64,000 nucleotides of DNA from Diplolepis rosae (lineage: Eukaryota > Arthropoda > Insecta > Hymenoptera > Diplolepididae), in contig JAPYXD010000704.1 of the NCBI GenBank assembly GCA_030998225.1, positions 7,936,001 through 8,000,000 on the forward strand, read 5' to 3'. Numbering within the stretch: the stretch's first letter is position 1; each line of letters starts with the position of its first letter. The translations under genes and the position numbers were made by a program. This document shows, piece by piece, positions 31,094-43,148 of the stretch. The notes under the pieces were generated by a model. It ran no database searches and had not been told where the DNA came from. It saw only the letters and a list, made by a program, of their open reading frames with translations.

Positions 31094-33743
31094 TGCAGAC
31101 TGCCAAGGAGAGGGGGGCCGATGTGTTGCTCATTAGTGAGCAACGCAAATGGTCTGAAAACTCTGCTTGGTATCAGGATGCATCAAGGAGGGCCGGCATC
31201 CTTGCTTGTAACCCTGATTTGGGCGTCGGGGACTTCCTGGAGACCGACGCGGGGTTCGTTTGGGTGGAGGTGGCGGGTGTGCGTGTGTACAGCTGCTACT
31301 TCTCCCCCAGCGATCCCTTCAATGTCTTTGAGACCCAGATCCTCCTCCTTGAGGAAAGCCTCTGTGAGGCCATCGAGCGATTCCTCATAGGGGGTGACTT
31401 TATTAGTTAGTCGCCCGAATGTGGTGAGGCTCTCCTAGACAGTAGGGGAATCTTGATCGGCGAAATAGTAGCTAGGAATGACCTGATAGTCCTAAATCAG
31501 GGTAAGGAGTTTACGTTCAAACGAGGAGCAGGGGTTCAATAATTTACCTCACAATTGCCGCGCCTCGCCTCGCCTCAAGGATAGGCGGCTAGTCGGTTCT
31601 CGAAGAGACAACCTTGAGCGACCACCAGTGCATCGAGTTCAATCTAGAACAAGGGCGCCAAGCAGTGGATAAGGCTAGGGGCAGTGAAGGAAGGTGCCCC
31701 TCCTGGAACGCGAGACGGCTCTGCAGGGAGAAGCTTAAAGTCCATCTCAAGCGACCAGGCTCATCGATGAGCTTGGTTGGGTCGAGCCTGCTGGGTCGTT
31801 GGAGGACATTGTGCGTTTCGCGAGGCAAAAGGTTGTCGCAGCTTGCGACTACTCAATGCCCCGCCGTAAGCGCAGGCAAGTAGGGGACTCGATGTACTGG
31901 TGGAATGACCAGTTGGCCACCCTACGTCGAGAATGCCTCGCAGCGCAGCGGAAATTCATTCGCTCAAAGGGTGATCTTCTGCTGCACGAGGCATGGAAAA
32001 GAGCGAAAGCGACTTGAGGCGAGGCATAAATAAAAGCCGACTTCAATGCTGGAAAGACTAGATCGGAGAGGTCGAGAAGGACCTACGGGGTCTTGCCTTC
32101 AAAATAGTCACCAAGAACTTGGTGACTGGAAGGAAGACCCCGGGCCTGGACAAACTAGATCAAATCTAGTACATTGTGCGAAACTTGTTTCCACACGTGG
32201 AGCCGTTTCAAAGGCAGGACCGAAGTTCCTGCGTGGTCCGGCGCGAGGAACTCTTTACTCTCGAGGAACTAAAGAGAATGGGTGGAAGGCTCAAGGAAAG
32301 GACAGCGCCAGGGATCGACGAAGTGCCGAACGAAATCCTCAAAGAGGTGACCGGGGCATATTCGGAGATCCTCCTAGATGCCGTCAACTCCTGTCGTTGA
32401 GAGGGGAGATTCTTCGCAGACTGGAAGAAGCAGCGATTGGTCCTGCTGAGGAAGGGCAACTGTTGCGAATAATAGATGACTATCTGAGAGGCAGGTGGGT
32501 GATTGACGGGGGCGACAAATGGTCTCTCAAAGAAGAGATGACTTGTGGCGCTCCTACAGGGTCGCGGGTGGGTCCACTCGTTTGGAACGTCATGTATGAC
32601 GACTTCCTGCGCATGGACCTACCTGCTGGAACGAGCATCATCGGCTTCGCGGATGACGCACTTGTCGTGTGCGCCGCTGATGACGTCGGAATCCTGGAGT
32701 TGAGGATCATTGAAAGTCTGCGGCAGGCAAAGCGTTGGTTGGATAGAAGAGGCCTTAAAATGGCCCCTGAAAAAACCGAGGCTTTGCTCGTCACGGGCAG
32801 GAGATACTTTCAGTACCCGAGGATCGTTCGTGGAGAGCATGAGGTCGAGTGGAAAGTAAGTATAAAGTACCTGGGAGTGCAGTTGGATCGTAGGCTTAGC
32901 TTTGGCGAACACCTAAGGATCGCAACTGCCAAAGCCAGCCAATGTAGAGGAAGATTGGCTCGGCTCATGCCAAACATTGGTGGACCCAGGGAAGTAAAAA
33001 GGAGACTGGTGGCGAGCGTCGTGCACTCGAGGCTGCTTTATGCAGCTCCGGTCTGGGCCAAAGCCCTGCAAAACCATGCTATCCAGAGGACGCTGTTCTC
33101 GGCGCAGAGACTTGTCGCGCTGAGAATAGTCTCAGCCTATAGAACTATCTCGACGAGTGCTGTTCTGGTCCTGGCGAGCGTCCCGCCAATAGATTTATTG
33201 GCGGAGGAAAGGCAGGAGACCTTTCAGCTCCGCAAGGAGCTTACCTGTACCGACCCGCAGGATATCGTTCGCGCGAAGGAGGCAATCCGCAAGGATGGAA
33301 GGCGCAAACTCGTCGAGAAATGGCAAATGAGATGGCATAGCGAGCAGACCGGGAGATGGACCTACCGCCTGATCCCGGAGCTCGCCACCTGGCTAAACAG
33401 AGAGCACGGAGAGGTCGGCTTTTATTTGGCACAAGCGCTCTCAGGCCATGGCTGTTTTAACGCGTACCTGAGGCGCTTTCAGAAAAGAGACGAGGAGATG
33501 TGTTGTCACTGCGATTCCCCAGTGGATAACGCAGAGCACGCACTCTTCGTCTGCGCAAAGTGGGGCGCGGCAAGGGAGGCCCTCGGCCAGGCAGTGGGTG
33601 CGGAGCTTACTCCTGATACGATGGTCCCTCTGATGCTCCAGTCTGAGCGAATTTGGACGCTCATCGAGTCATTCGTCACACTTGTGATGAGGACGAAGGA
33701 GCTCGATGGGCGTCGGGAGATGAACAACGGGGAGGGCCATTAG
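30934..33743 (+). pseudogene. ORF2 of R1-clade copy 2 (broken)
   Basis: The endonuclease begins at 30934-31410 (FKFLQLNVGRGKDAQDLLMQ, LLISEQRKWSENSAWY). The GGDFNS motif has become GGDFIS followed by a stop. Fragments continue through several frameshifts to the RT. A 565-codon frame (32046-33743) covers, from about 32470, motif B (CGAPTGSRVGP), motif C (FADDALVV), the thumb/connection region and the C-terminal knuckle (CCHCDSPVDNAEHALFVC). RT motifs before B, including motif A, are deleted at the junction near 32460, so no active polymerase can be made. Confidence 0.88.
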
Positions 33744-34108
33744 AGATCACATCGGGGCCTGCACCCGCGGACCTGCTTCTCGGGTAGACGTGGCTGTCCG
33801 CGTCGTTCGGGGGAGGAATCTGTTTGTTTCTCCCCTGGGTGGCGTCACTTGTCGGTTTGCCTAGTGGGCGTGTGGCCGCGGATAAGAGTTCCGTGCGAAC
33901 GGAAGACGGAAGAGTCGTACGCGACTTGAATGGTACCAACCACCCGTGAAGTTTAAAGCCGAAAGGCGGTTCCGCGGGTGGTGTATTGGTTCGAGAGAGG
34001 GGGTTTTTTGGTTTTAACAGTTATGCCTAGAGCCGTTCTAGCAGAGTCCTGTACAACGTCTTTAAAAAATTTTGCCATTTTTCCTCCTCAACAAGAAAAA
34101 AAATATAT

Positions 34109-34122
34109 ATATAACATTTTGC
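34109..34122. repeat. Target-site duplication of LINE copy 2 (right)
   Basis: Matches 29092-29105 exactly and follows an A-rich tail with a short (TA)n. Confidence 0.92.
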
Positions 34123-35232
34123 TGATTGGATAAATTATCAATTTTCTTTATATAACAATACCAACTGAATAAATTGATATAAAAATCATATTTAAATATT
34201 TGCATAATAATTTTTTTCGAGTTAATTTACATTTGAGCATTGAATTCTAATATACATATAAATGTCAGAGAGGAAATGTGTAGTAAATTGAAATTGTTAT
34301 TTTTTGTCAGCCCACTCACAAAAAGGTTTGACTGGATCAACAACATCTTTTTAGTTTAAATACAGTATTTCGACAATAAAATACTTTGTCAATGTATCCG
34401 AATGACTTAGTTCAATCATCAAAGCTGTTTTTCTGGGTGCATGTTATATATTGTGAAGTTGATATCATATGGAAATAAACTGGACTTGAGCATCTTTGCG
34501 TGAAATCAAACATGAATGATACAACAATTCATCGGTTCGGACACTTACAATATACAGATATGTCTGGAATCTCACGAAAATGGAAGCAGTCGAATTCAGT
34601 TGAGCTCAACAGGAAACCATTTTCTTCAAGCACTAGTGCCGCTTCATAGTATTAACCTTAGCGAAAGAAAACTAAATGCGATTTCTCGCCTCACTACGGA
34701 AGACCAACAAATCTTCTAACTTAACAAGTAGCTTGAAAGTATCATAAAATTAAACGCTTCTTGACGATTATTTTTCAGGAACGGTTGAAATATTTGTAAT
34801 TCATGCTGAGTAAATAAAGACATTGCACGGAGAGTAATAGTTCAAGACTCTTTACTCATCTTTTGCGCAAAGTTGGGACATTTTGACAAGTTGAAGATTA
34901 TTTAATATTATTTTAATAATTTGTTAATGTACATTCTGAAACTTTACTTTTTTAACCTTACCGAAATGTAATGCATTCTTCAACATTTGGTACATCAGAA
35001 ATTATTACAATAATTATTTATTAGGAACTTCCTTTTAAGTAGTGCAACCAAAATTGGAATACTAAAAAAACAAGTCATTCGTATGCACAGTATTATAAAG
35101 TCAAAAGATTATATGACATCTTAAAATCAAACTTTTTCTTCATTAATCAAGCAACTAATCATTTAAAATTCGAGTTCTCAGTTTTTCTCGAAGTTGATAA
35201 TTGGATTTTTTATTTTCATTCAAGCCCGAAAT
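34123..35232. other. Unassigned AT-rich sequence
   Basis: No gene or repeat identified. Open frames are short and without motifs. Confidence 0.45.
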
Positions 35233-35570
35233 AGTAGATTGTGTACCAAGGGCGGCATGGTGGCGATTGTGACGAGCGCGAACTGTACCCGCCCGAGCGT
35301 ACCGAGGGCGGTATTCACACGAGTCACATCGCCACCATGTCGATCGAGGTACACACGACGTTTTGTGTCCAAATTGGTGGAAAAAGTCGCGTTGCGTGCG
35401 AGTGCGTAGTTAGCCGCGGGCAGTCAAGTTTCGTGCGGTATGAACATTTTGCCCGTTGAAGCGGGCGGTATGAACATTTCGCCCGATTTTGACGCCGAAG
35501 CACAATTGACTACATGTCGCTCTACGCACAAGCATGCAATGCGACTTTTTCCGCCCGTTTGAACACAAAA
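35233..35570 (+). mobile_element. GC-rich foldback MITE, copy A
   Basis: Its termini are imperfect inverted repeats (TTGTGTACCAAGGGCGG at 35239; complement of TTGTGTTCAAACGGGCGG at 35551-35568). An internal segment at about 35363-35430 (TTTTGTGTCCAAATTGG, then AAAAGTCGCGTTGCGTGC) is repeated inverted at the right end. CGGTATGAACATTT occurs twice in tandem. It is much more GC-rich than its surroundings. A second copy lies inverted at 42177-42546. No coding capacity is supported. Confidence 0.85.
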
Positions 35571-35937
35571 TATATTGAACTCAACTGTGTCACTTTTTTT
35601 ATCAAGTTGAGGCACTAAAATATTTTGGGAGCCAGTTGTTTTTTCAAGATTTTAAATTGGATTTTTGGAAACGTTTTTTGGCCTCTCTCAAAAATCCTGA
35701 AAATGTTACATATGTTCTTTTGCTGTAGAACCCTTCGGTTATCATTTCTATATTAGTTATCATTGTACAATAAATTTTAAATCCAATTTTGATGGATTGA
35801 TTTATCAGGAGCCATTTCTTTAAACTCGTGACAACTTTACTAATAAGTTTTGCTACGATACTTCTGCAATGTTATTTTTTCACTTCAAGGGGTGGTTCTT
35901 TCTTTTCGGATGGCTCTATTGAAAATTAGAGGTGTGC
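35571..35937. other. Unassigned spacer
   Basis: Nothing recognised. Confidence 0.4.
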
Positions 35938-37893
35938 AAAGAGATTTGATTCGATTTTAATCCGATTGTGACGCCTGAAGACACACAAGATAAAAGTTTG
36001 TTTCATAAAATTTATAATTATATTCTAGAAGAGAATATAATTATAGTTTCAGTTTTGGGTCTGGAAAATTAATTATAATAACCCGGGAATACTGTTTTTA
36101 AAATTATTCTCAACCAATACGAGCTTATAACATAAGACTTAAAAATGGGAAAAAACAAGGCGAATTTCAGACAAAGTCGTACTATTCCCATACAACCGAG
36201 CACGCCGCTTTGTCCTTAATTCTAAGGATTTGGATTGGAAGGAAACAAAATATACAAATGTTAGTACTGGAATGATTACCAGCACCCAAACATTTGTAAT
36301 AAAAACATTCGATTAAAAATAATACAAAAGAGACAGAGAGAAAAAAGATGTAGAAAGTACACAGTAATTTGATATTGAACTTACTTTTATTTTTGTTTCT
36401 TTTGAAATTCTTTAGAAAAATCCTGGAAAACCGAATGTTGGATAGTTTAATGTAAATCCTTGCTTAACACATAAGCACTTATTCTAAAAATTGATTTTGA
36501 GTAGTCATTTTCTATTACCCTGATTCAACATTTTCTTGATTATAGAGAAGGATGTGATAATTTGACGTATTCGAAAAAAACTATAAATGTTTGAATTTGA
36601 AAATGTTTGAATTTGAAAATGTTTGAAACGTTAGTTCACATAGAAAACATAGATTCAAATTACCGTTCCCCTATCAGCTAATATAATTGTTTATTTTTAT
36701 TTTTTATTCATAACATACTAAATAATATTGAAAAAATGATTTTATGTGCCTCCAGCGCGTAAACTCGTTTTTACGCTACAGTTGAGAGTAGTGTAATGTT
36801 GTGTATCACGATACAGAGGAATGTATTCTTCTTCTTCTTCGTACAGCGTTGGCACCGTACTGACAAAGCCTTGTACATTTGAACTGCGCATGCTCTATTA
36901 CAATACGCTACTACTACACAAGATCAAGAAAATCAAAATGGCCGGATCTAGTCGCAAAGTATCAAGTGCTATCGACGAGAATCATGATGAGTATCCAAAT
37001 TAGATTCGAGTGTACGCATAAAAACTCGTATACGCACCGAAGTCACATAAAATATAATATGTGCCGATGCACACAATTCGGGTATTTACGATACTCGCTT
37101 AAAATGCTCGCAGGACTGATTGCGCCTCGGCTTCGTCTCGGCTTTGATCTCCTGCGAGCATTGTCGCTCGTCGTGCAATAATCCTCATTATGCGCCTAGG
37201 CACATAATATACTATTAATTTCTTATTTAATTCAAGTATTTTGTAAATTCTTATGTTCAAAAAGTTTATTTTCTATGTTGAATAGAATAAGATATTAGCT
37301 AAATGGAGAGTGCACTTGTGTCTATTTGTATTTGCATGGGTGGAGTACCAGCGCAGCCCCTTTTGACCATTAGCCTAAGCTGTTTATGACGTTTCCGGAA
37401 ATGGCCAAATAAGTATGTTATATAGTATTTGTATTTATTTCGAGTTTTATGCATTTATTTGTTAAAGGATGTTAAATAACTATATTTGAAAAGCAATACA
37501 ATTGTGGGTGGTATATTTAGGCTGAAATTTCAAAGTACAAAGTTTATTACGTTTACAGATTTCTAAGCAAGATTCGGGTATTTGTATTGTCGCAGCCGTA
37601 CATTTATCTTAAAAGGTTTTCTTTTCAATATAATTTAAATTTTTACACTTATCTTACTATGAACTTCAAAGAAAGAGTAAAATAAAGATATTAAATTTTA
37701 GAATTACAGGTATTAAAAATTAAAATAAAGTTTATTACATTAGGTAAGGACGTAGGACGTTACACGATATTGGCATGCGTCGCATGTCGAATATCTGACA
37801 TCCTAAGCGCACTTCTTCGGATGTCGAATATTCGACATTCGACGGAGGGCAATATCTGATTAAAATCGAATCGAATCTTTTTGTATACCTCTA
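35938..37893. mobile_element. About 2-kb TIR element with AGAGGT…ACCTCT ends
   Basis: The left end AGAGGTGTGCAAAGAGATTT, continuing GATTCGATTTTAATC, is matched inverted by the right end (about 37855-37892, …GATTAAAATCGAATCGAATC, then ATACCTCT). About 39 bp pair with few mismatches. The interior lacks a transposase but holds a palindrome (37052-37212) and a stretch at about 36770-36900 related to 58525-58620. It is probably a non-autonomous element with nested repeats. The target duplication could be TA. Confidence 0.65.
37052..37212. repeat. 161-bp palindromic repeat
   Basis: The outer arms ATATAATATGTGCC and GGCACATAATATACT pair. An inner pair, ATGCTCGCAGGA and TCCTGCGAGCAT, flanks a CTCGGCTTCGTCTCGGCTT core. 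It is likely a small MITE nested in the 2-kb element. Confidence 0.65.
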
Positions 37894-38115
37894 GATAAGA
37901 TATGGAGTTGAAATTTTGGACTCTTAAATAAAAGTCACTGAGGTACTTTTTTTACTTCTAAATTTTTACAATTCCAAAAAGACTTTAGATAAAAAATTTT
38001 GAGCAAATAGTATATTACACCACAAGGGTAGAAAGTTGAGATTCTTGCACTATGCGCCATGATGCCCGAGGCGCGCGCAATCCAGGGATCTCAAATTTCT
38101 GCGCATGTAGTGTAT
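37894..38115. other. Spacer, nothing recognised
   Basis: AT-rich with one GC-rich patch at 38050-38090. No feature supported. Confidence 0.4.
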
Positions 38116-38657
38116 ACTATTTTTCTTGCTACCCGGTCGAAAGTACGAAAACAATCGCATGTGTGCATTGGAATATATTGATGCCTGCCCCGACATTTGC
38201 GGCACGAGCGGAGCGAGTGCTGCTGGTCGCGGGGGCAGGCATCAACTACATCTATAAATTAAGGTTTAGATACACCTTTAGAAAAGAAATATTGTTTTGT
38301 TTTATGAACATGACTATATATTTGTATGACAATTGCAAAACTTATTTTATACTAGATGAAGTTATTTATTCTACCTCTTCATTTGTCGATTCATTAGATG
38401 ATATGTCATTCATTTTTTTTTTATTTTTGTTACACTTCAAGCACTACTATTACTTTCTAAATAATATCCACTAGTTGCTACTGATAAACATTACCAGAGA
38501 GCGGACAAATTTTGACGCTTGAGGTTATTGACGTTTTTACTCCCGCTATTATAGAGGGCACGCATATAGCTTGACCAATGCGTGAAAGTTAGACTTTCTG
38601 CCGTAAAATTGGTGCTGAAACCACGTACTTTCGACCGAGATAGTAAGAAAAATTATT
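38116..38657. repeat. Inverted-repeat-bounded segment with internal GC hairpin
   Basis: ACTATTTTTCTTGCTACCCG, continuing GTCGAAAGTAC, is matched inverted at 38625-38657 (GTACTTTCGACCGAG, then TAGTAAGAAAAA). Inside, GATGCCTGCCCCG and CGGGGGCAGGCATC (38179-38243) form a second hairpin. It may be a non-autonomous TIR element. A 140-codon open frame spans it, but has no motif. Confidence 0.6.
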
Positions 38658-39360
38658 TTTTAATTATACAAATTTTTGAGTACATGAACATCCCTTAGTG
38701 CCTTACATTTAAGTTCTCAAAACTTCAAATCGATATCTTATTTCATGTGGCCGAAAGTTGGTTTAAAAAAGTAAGGTAGGAATCGGGTAAGTGTGTCATG
38801 GCCTTGAAATTAAACTAATAAAAAAGTATTTAATCGGGTGTAGAATATTTTCTCGCACATTTTGATAGAATTCATTTAAATGTGCCAAATTTAATTTCTA
38901 TAATTTAGTGTGCAGTTGTAAGGTTTAAAATTTCATCGTGCTTAATTAATTATTAATGAAATTATGATCAGTAGGGTTTTCTTTTTTATCGTGCAGAGTT
39001 TTATTGTGTAAAGCTTATTTAAATGGCCAACATTCAAATTATTATGTCCTGCTGCAGTTGTAGAGTTTTATGGTATAGGATTAACTTTGGTGAGTCGGTT
39101 AAAAATATTAAAATTGTTGAATATATATAATTTTGTATAATCCCCGTGTGGAAATTTCCTCGGTTAGCCCCATTACAAAAAGGTTTCTGGCCGGATCTCT
39201 GCCGGGCAAACTCGGGCTGTATTGCATGGCCGGGAACTGGTTGGGAACTGTCCGGGTTGACTCGTGACCAGGCCGGGTCAAGTCGTGAACCGGCAGAATC
39301 AACCCAGGATGAAGTTCATTGTCAGAAACTGAATGGGAACTAGTCGGGCAATAGTCAAGT

Positions 39361-39642
39361 ACCTTGGCGAATGTCTCAGATTGGGAATTTATTCCAAACC
39401 AATGCGACCTATTCAGAAATCTGTTTCTGAACCAATCCGAGTTATTCCAAATAAATTCGACGCCAGTTTCAATCCGTATTAATCAGAGGCCCATTTAAAA
39501 TCAATCCGAACGAATTCAAATTGAAAATTTGCTTTGGAGTTATTCGGAATAACTTGGTTTAGTTCGGAATCAGATTCCGGAATGGCTCGGAATAGAGCGG
39601 ATTGATTCGGAATGAATTTCAATCTGGAACTTTCGCCAGGGT
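39361..39642. mobile_element. 282-bp MITE with CCYTGGCGAA ends
   Basis: The left end CCTTGGCGAATGTCTCAGAT and the right end (complement CCCTGGCGAAAGTTCCAGAT) pair. Inverted similarity continues through repeated ATTCCGAAT/ATTCCAAAC words. The element is dominated by degenerate TTCGGAAT palindromes. Non-coding. Confidence 0.75.
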
Positions 39643-41714
39643 GAACCTATATGATGTTTAAAATTTTTTTTAAATTTTCAAAGATGTTACGCAGTAGTTT
39701 TCGTTAAGGGAATATGTTCGGGTGCTTTAAACCATTTAGCGAAAGCGCGGTCTTTGTCGTTTGTTTTCTTTTGTGTTCGTTCAGTTATCTTAGTAGGCTC
39801 TGCGCTGACCCCTAAGGTTATCGTCGAGCAGGTATCAAAGTTAATTACCCTCTCCCACGACGTTCGGTTGGGATGTTTAGTTATGGGACTTCGCTTTGGG
39901 TTTTTGTTTAAAATGGGGGAGATTCAGTCACATTTCACCCTTGGCAACGAGCACAGTGCGGCGACTACCATGTATTTTAGGAGGGTATTTAAAAAAGTGA
40001 ACAAGGAGATAAATAGTTGAAGTAATTTTACTCAACTCTGTCGATTAAACTTGGCACTTAAGGACATTTGAATATTTATTAAATCCTGGTCGGGAAAAAT
40101 GAATTTGATAAATACCTAATTCAACCAAAGTGAATATCAATAAGCGTTATATAGGAAATAGTAAGGAGTTGAGTAAAACCTCATCGACGACAGAGCATCA
40201 ACATTCGTCAGTGAATTAACATGAAATGTATTAGTATATCACCGACGCTTGAGGAGTTTCAAACTCTAGTTGAGTAGAATGGTTGCTATGGTTATAACAG
40301 TTTAAAAATAACATCGGTAGCGACAATAGCGCCACCACTTGTTGATAGCAAAAATTATACTTGTAATTCGTCCCCCTTTTCTCCTATATGAGTGAACCCA
40401 CTGTGGCAACGAGAGGGGTCCTCGACAGGACAGTGAAACGTGCCGTTACTTTTCTCTTCTTGAAGAAAGGCTTGTGGATTACGCGTGTGCCCCTGTGAAT
40501 TGTACGAAGTGGGTAACAGTCTTTAGTGTCCGAAGCATATTCGAAGCGGATTGAGTGAGTGCCCCTGTGGATTCCGTCAACCCTGTGATGAAGACTGCTG
40601 ACTTAAGCCACGCTCTAGAAGATACCTGGAAGAGTGAGTGAGGACTATCCACATCGTCACCACTGCGGGGTAAGTGATTTTTCTTTTAGCAACTGAACCG
40701 TTACATCGGGGCTACTCCCCAACTTACGATAATGGCTGTACCATTGTCTCTGGGCTGGTCCCGATTGTCAGTGACGGTCGCAACAATTCACGCACTGTTC
40801 TTTGTTCTTTTCGACAGCCTCTTCCTCCACTACAAGTGTGGAAGGCAATTTATTTCATGCCAATAAATCCACTATCATGTTTCCCAACAACTAAATCTCT
40901 GTCTGCTTGAATTCCCTACCATAGTCTACCGAAGTTTATTAGATGAACTAATTTGCCGAAAAAGCATATGATACTTGAGAAAAGTAGCAAGTTTATGTGA
41001 ACAACTTGGTCCACTTTCTACATGTTCTCCATAGATTATGCTTAAATTGAATTTTTTTGTATTTATTAAACCAAAAGTTATCTATCCACGTCTGCTTTTA
41101 TCCTTTCTGCCATTTCCCAAATGTTGGAATCAAAATTTTATGTGTTTTAGACAAACATGTAGAAATTTTAAATCAATAAAATTTGCTAATTTATCAAGTA
41201 TCACATGCCCTCAAGTCTCAGAGTGCCCAAGTTCATATACCATATACTGTAAAAGGTTATATATATAACTTAAGTCATTTTGTACAGGGTAATCCTATAG
41301 GTGGGACATATAGGATTCTGTATGCGGACCTATACAGGAATTTTCAGTAAGGAACTGTCAAAGAATTCGAATATATATTCTGTTATTATTCAAATTTCGC
41401 GCAAAGAGCCTATGCACTGTCTGCGTAAGAACTAAAATATATCTATCCTAGTATAACCTATAATTCCTACAACGTGAATTCTTTTGTTTTAATCATTTTT
41501 CATTGTTGTAGGTTGATCTAATACGTATTTGAAAATCAAAATGGATGAAGAAGAACATATGTGTCAGCGAAATCGTATCCAGCGCGCTAATAAACACAGC
41601 AGAGTTCGGAAAATTGAGGAAGAATACAGTGGTGATGAGTCCAATTGTGAATTAAGTGAAATTTCAATGCTGCTAAGAATCCCCCTAAAAAACAGCCAGA
41701 AAAGGGCCGGGTAG
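39643..41714. other. 2 kb with no assigned gene
   Basis: Open frames at 39754-40020 and 40674-40910 show no recognisable motif. A less AT-rich stretch at 40380-40680 ends with a GGGTAAGTG donor-like site and could be a decayed retroelement leader or a non-coding exon. I cannot support either. Confidence 0.35.
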
Positions 41715-41975
41715 CCAGTCCGGTTCTCGACCAGCCTTCATGTCGGGACCATAACCAATCCAGCGTGACGTTTCTGGCGGGTTCCTGGTCGGATAGGCCG
41801 ACCGGTTCCCGACCAGCTTTATGTCGGGAACATAACCAAACCAGCGTTACGTTTCTGGCGGGGTCCTGGTCGGACAGCCCGGCCGGTTCAAGACCAGCCT
41901 TCATGTCGGGAACATAACCAAACCGGCGTGACGTTTCTGGCGGGTTCCTGGTCGGATAGCCCGACCGGTTCCCGG
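41715..41975. repeat. Minisatellite, about three copies of an 81-82-bp unit
   Basis: CCGGTTCYCGACCAG-type unit starts occur at 41720, 41802, 41883 and 41965. Each unit contains ATGTCGGGAACATAACC and ACGTTTCTGGCGGG. The array is strongly GC-rich against its surroundings. Related but non-tandem words occur near 39180-39300. Confidence 0.88.
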
Positions 41976-42086
41976 TTACAACTAGGGCTTTCCATCTGGA
42001 TCTCGATCAGTTCCCGGGTTCGATTTCCACACGGGACCCTGTGCGTATATAATCAATTGTCTCGAGTTTTCAGGAGGATATAATTT

Positions 42087-43148
42087 AAGGGGGTCTTCTG
42101 GTTGTCCGTCTGATTGTCACACGCATTTTCAAGCATTTATTGCAAGCAAACGACAAAAGATAATGACATAAATTGTTTTGTGTCCAAACGGGCGGAAAAA
42201 GTCGCATTGCATGCTTGTGCGTAGAGCGGCATGCAGTCAATTGTGCCTCGGAGTCAAAATAGGGCGAAATGTTCATACCGCTCACTTCAAAGGGCGATAA
42301 TGTTCATACCGCCCGCTTCAACGGGCAAAATGTTCATACCGCACGAAACTTGACTGCCCGCGGCTAACTACGCACTCGCACGCAACGCGACTTTTCCCAC
42401 CAATTTGGTCACAAAACGTCGTGTGTACCTCGAGCGACATGGTAGCGATGTGACTCGTGTGAATACCGCCCTCGCTACGCTCGGGCGGGTACAGTTCGCA
42501 CTCATCACAATCCCCACCATGCCGCCCTTGGTACACAATCTACTATTCTATTTAATAAAGCATTTCAATGTCTTCCTTATATATTATATTGACTTTATTG
42601 TCTTGTCACTAGTGACGTCAGGATGACCTTGACCGGAAGCTTTAAAAATCCCTGTGACGACGATTGAGCCTGTTCTGGTGGTCTGGAACAAAAAACACAA
42701 ATACAACTTTAGTTTTTATTTCATAGACTATCGTTGTCTGCTCAATTGTTTAAAAATATAACAATTTATAAATATGGCAGCCATTTTTCTAAAAAGAGTC
42801 AATTTTTTCTTGTTTGAGGAGCTTTAAAAACGAAAATAACAGAACTTCTGAGCTAATTGAGCAGACAACGATAGTTAATGAAATAACAAATGAAATTGTA
42901 TTTGTTTTTTTTGTTTCAGACCACCAGAACAGGCTCAATCGTCGGTACAGTGTTTTTTTCAAGGTTCCGGTCAAGGTCATCCTGACGTCACGAGTGACAA
43001 GACAATAAACTCAAAATAATATGTAAGGAAGACATTGAAATGCTCTATTCAATAAAAAACAATTTATGTCATTATCTTTTGTCGTTTGCTTGCAATAAAT
43101 TCTTGAAAATGCGTGTGACAATCAGACGGCGAACCAGAAGACCCCCTT
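42087..43148. mobile_element. 1-kb palindromic foldback element interrupted by a GC-rich MITE
   Basis: The left arm (42087 to about 42752) and right arm (about 42855-43148) are inverted copies, with AAGGGGGTCTTCTGGTT at both ends. The arms also share GACTATCGTTGTCTGCTCAA-type sequence near the centre. The left arm is longer because the GC-rich MITE copy B (42177-42546) sits inside it. Without that insert the arms are colinear at about 295 bp each. No transposase. Confidence 0.9.
42177..42546 (-). mobile_element. GC-rich foldback MITE, copy B (inverted)
   Basis: Reverse-complement relative of 35233-35570, with the same termini (TTGTGTCCAAACGGGCGG; CCGCCCTTGGTACACAA) and over 85% similar by eye. 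It carries three tandem AATGTTCATACCGC units against two in copy A, which accounts for its roughly 30-bp greater length. It interrupts the left arm of the palindrome at 42087-43148. Confidence 0.9.

Larger units (their letters stand above)
29106..34108 (+). mobile_element. R1-clade non-LTR retrotransposon, copy 2
   Basis: The element starts CCTCCCCTTGGACTG at 29106, the same terminus as copy 1, and ends in an A-rich tail before 34109. A 14-bp target duplication flanks it, so it is end-to-end complete. About 820 bp of 5' leader precede ORF1. The 3' UTR from 33744 to 34100 matches copy 1. Internal damage includes a deletion in the ORF1 middle, many frameshifts in the endonuclease, and a deletion removing the RT fingers and motif A (junction near 32460). 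It is inactive in cis, but its ends are intact. Confidence 0.93.

Noticed and set aside
34109..34122. Copy 2 as an rDNA-targeted R1 insertion
   Set aside because: The flanks and target duplication are AT-rich unique-looking DNA with no 28S sequence.
39754..40020. 88-codon frame as a gene
   Set aside because: No motif, no splice partner and typical chance length for this composition.
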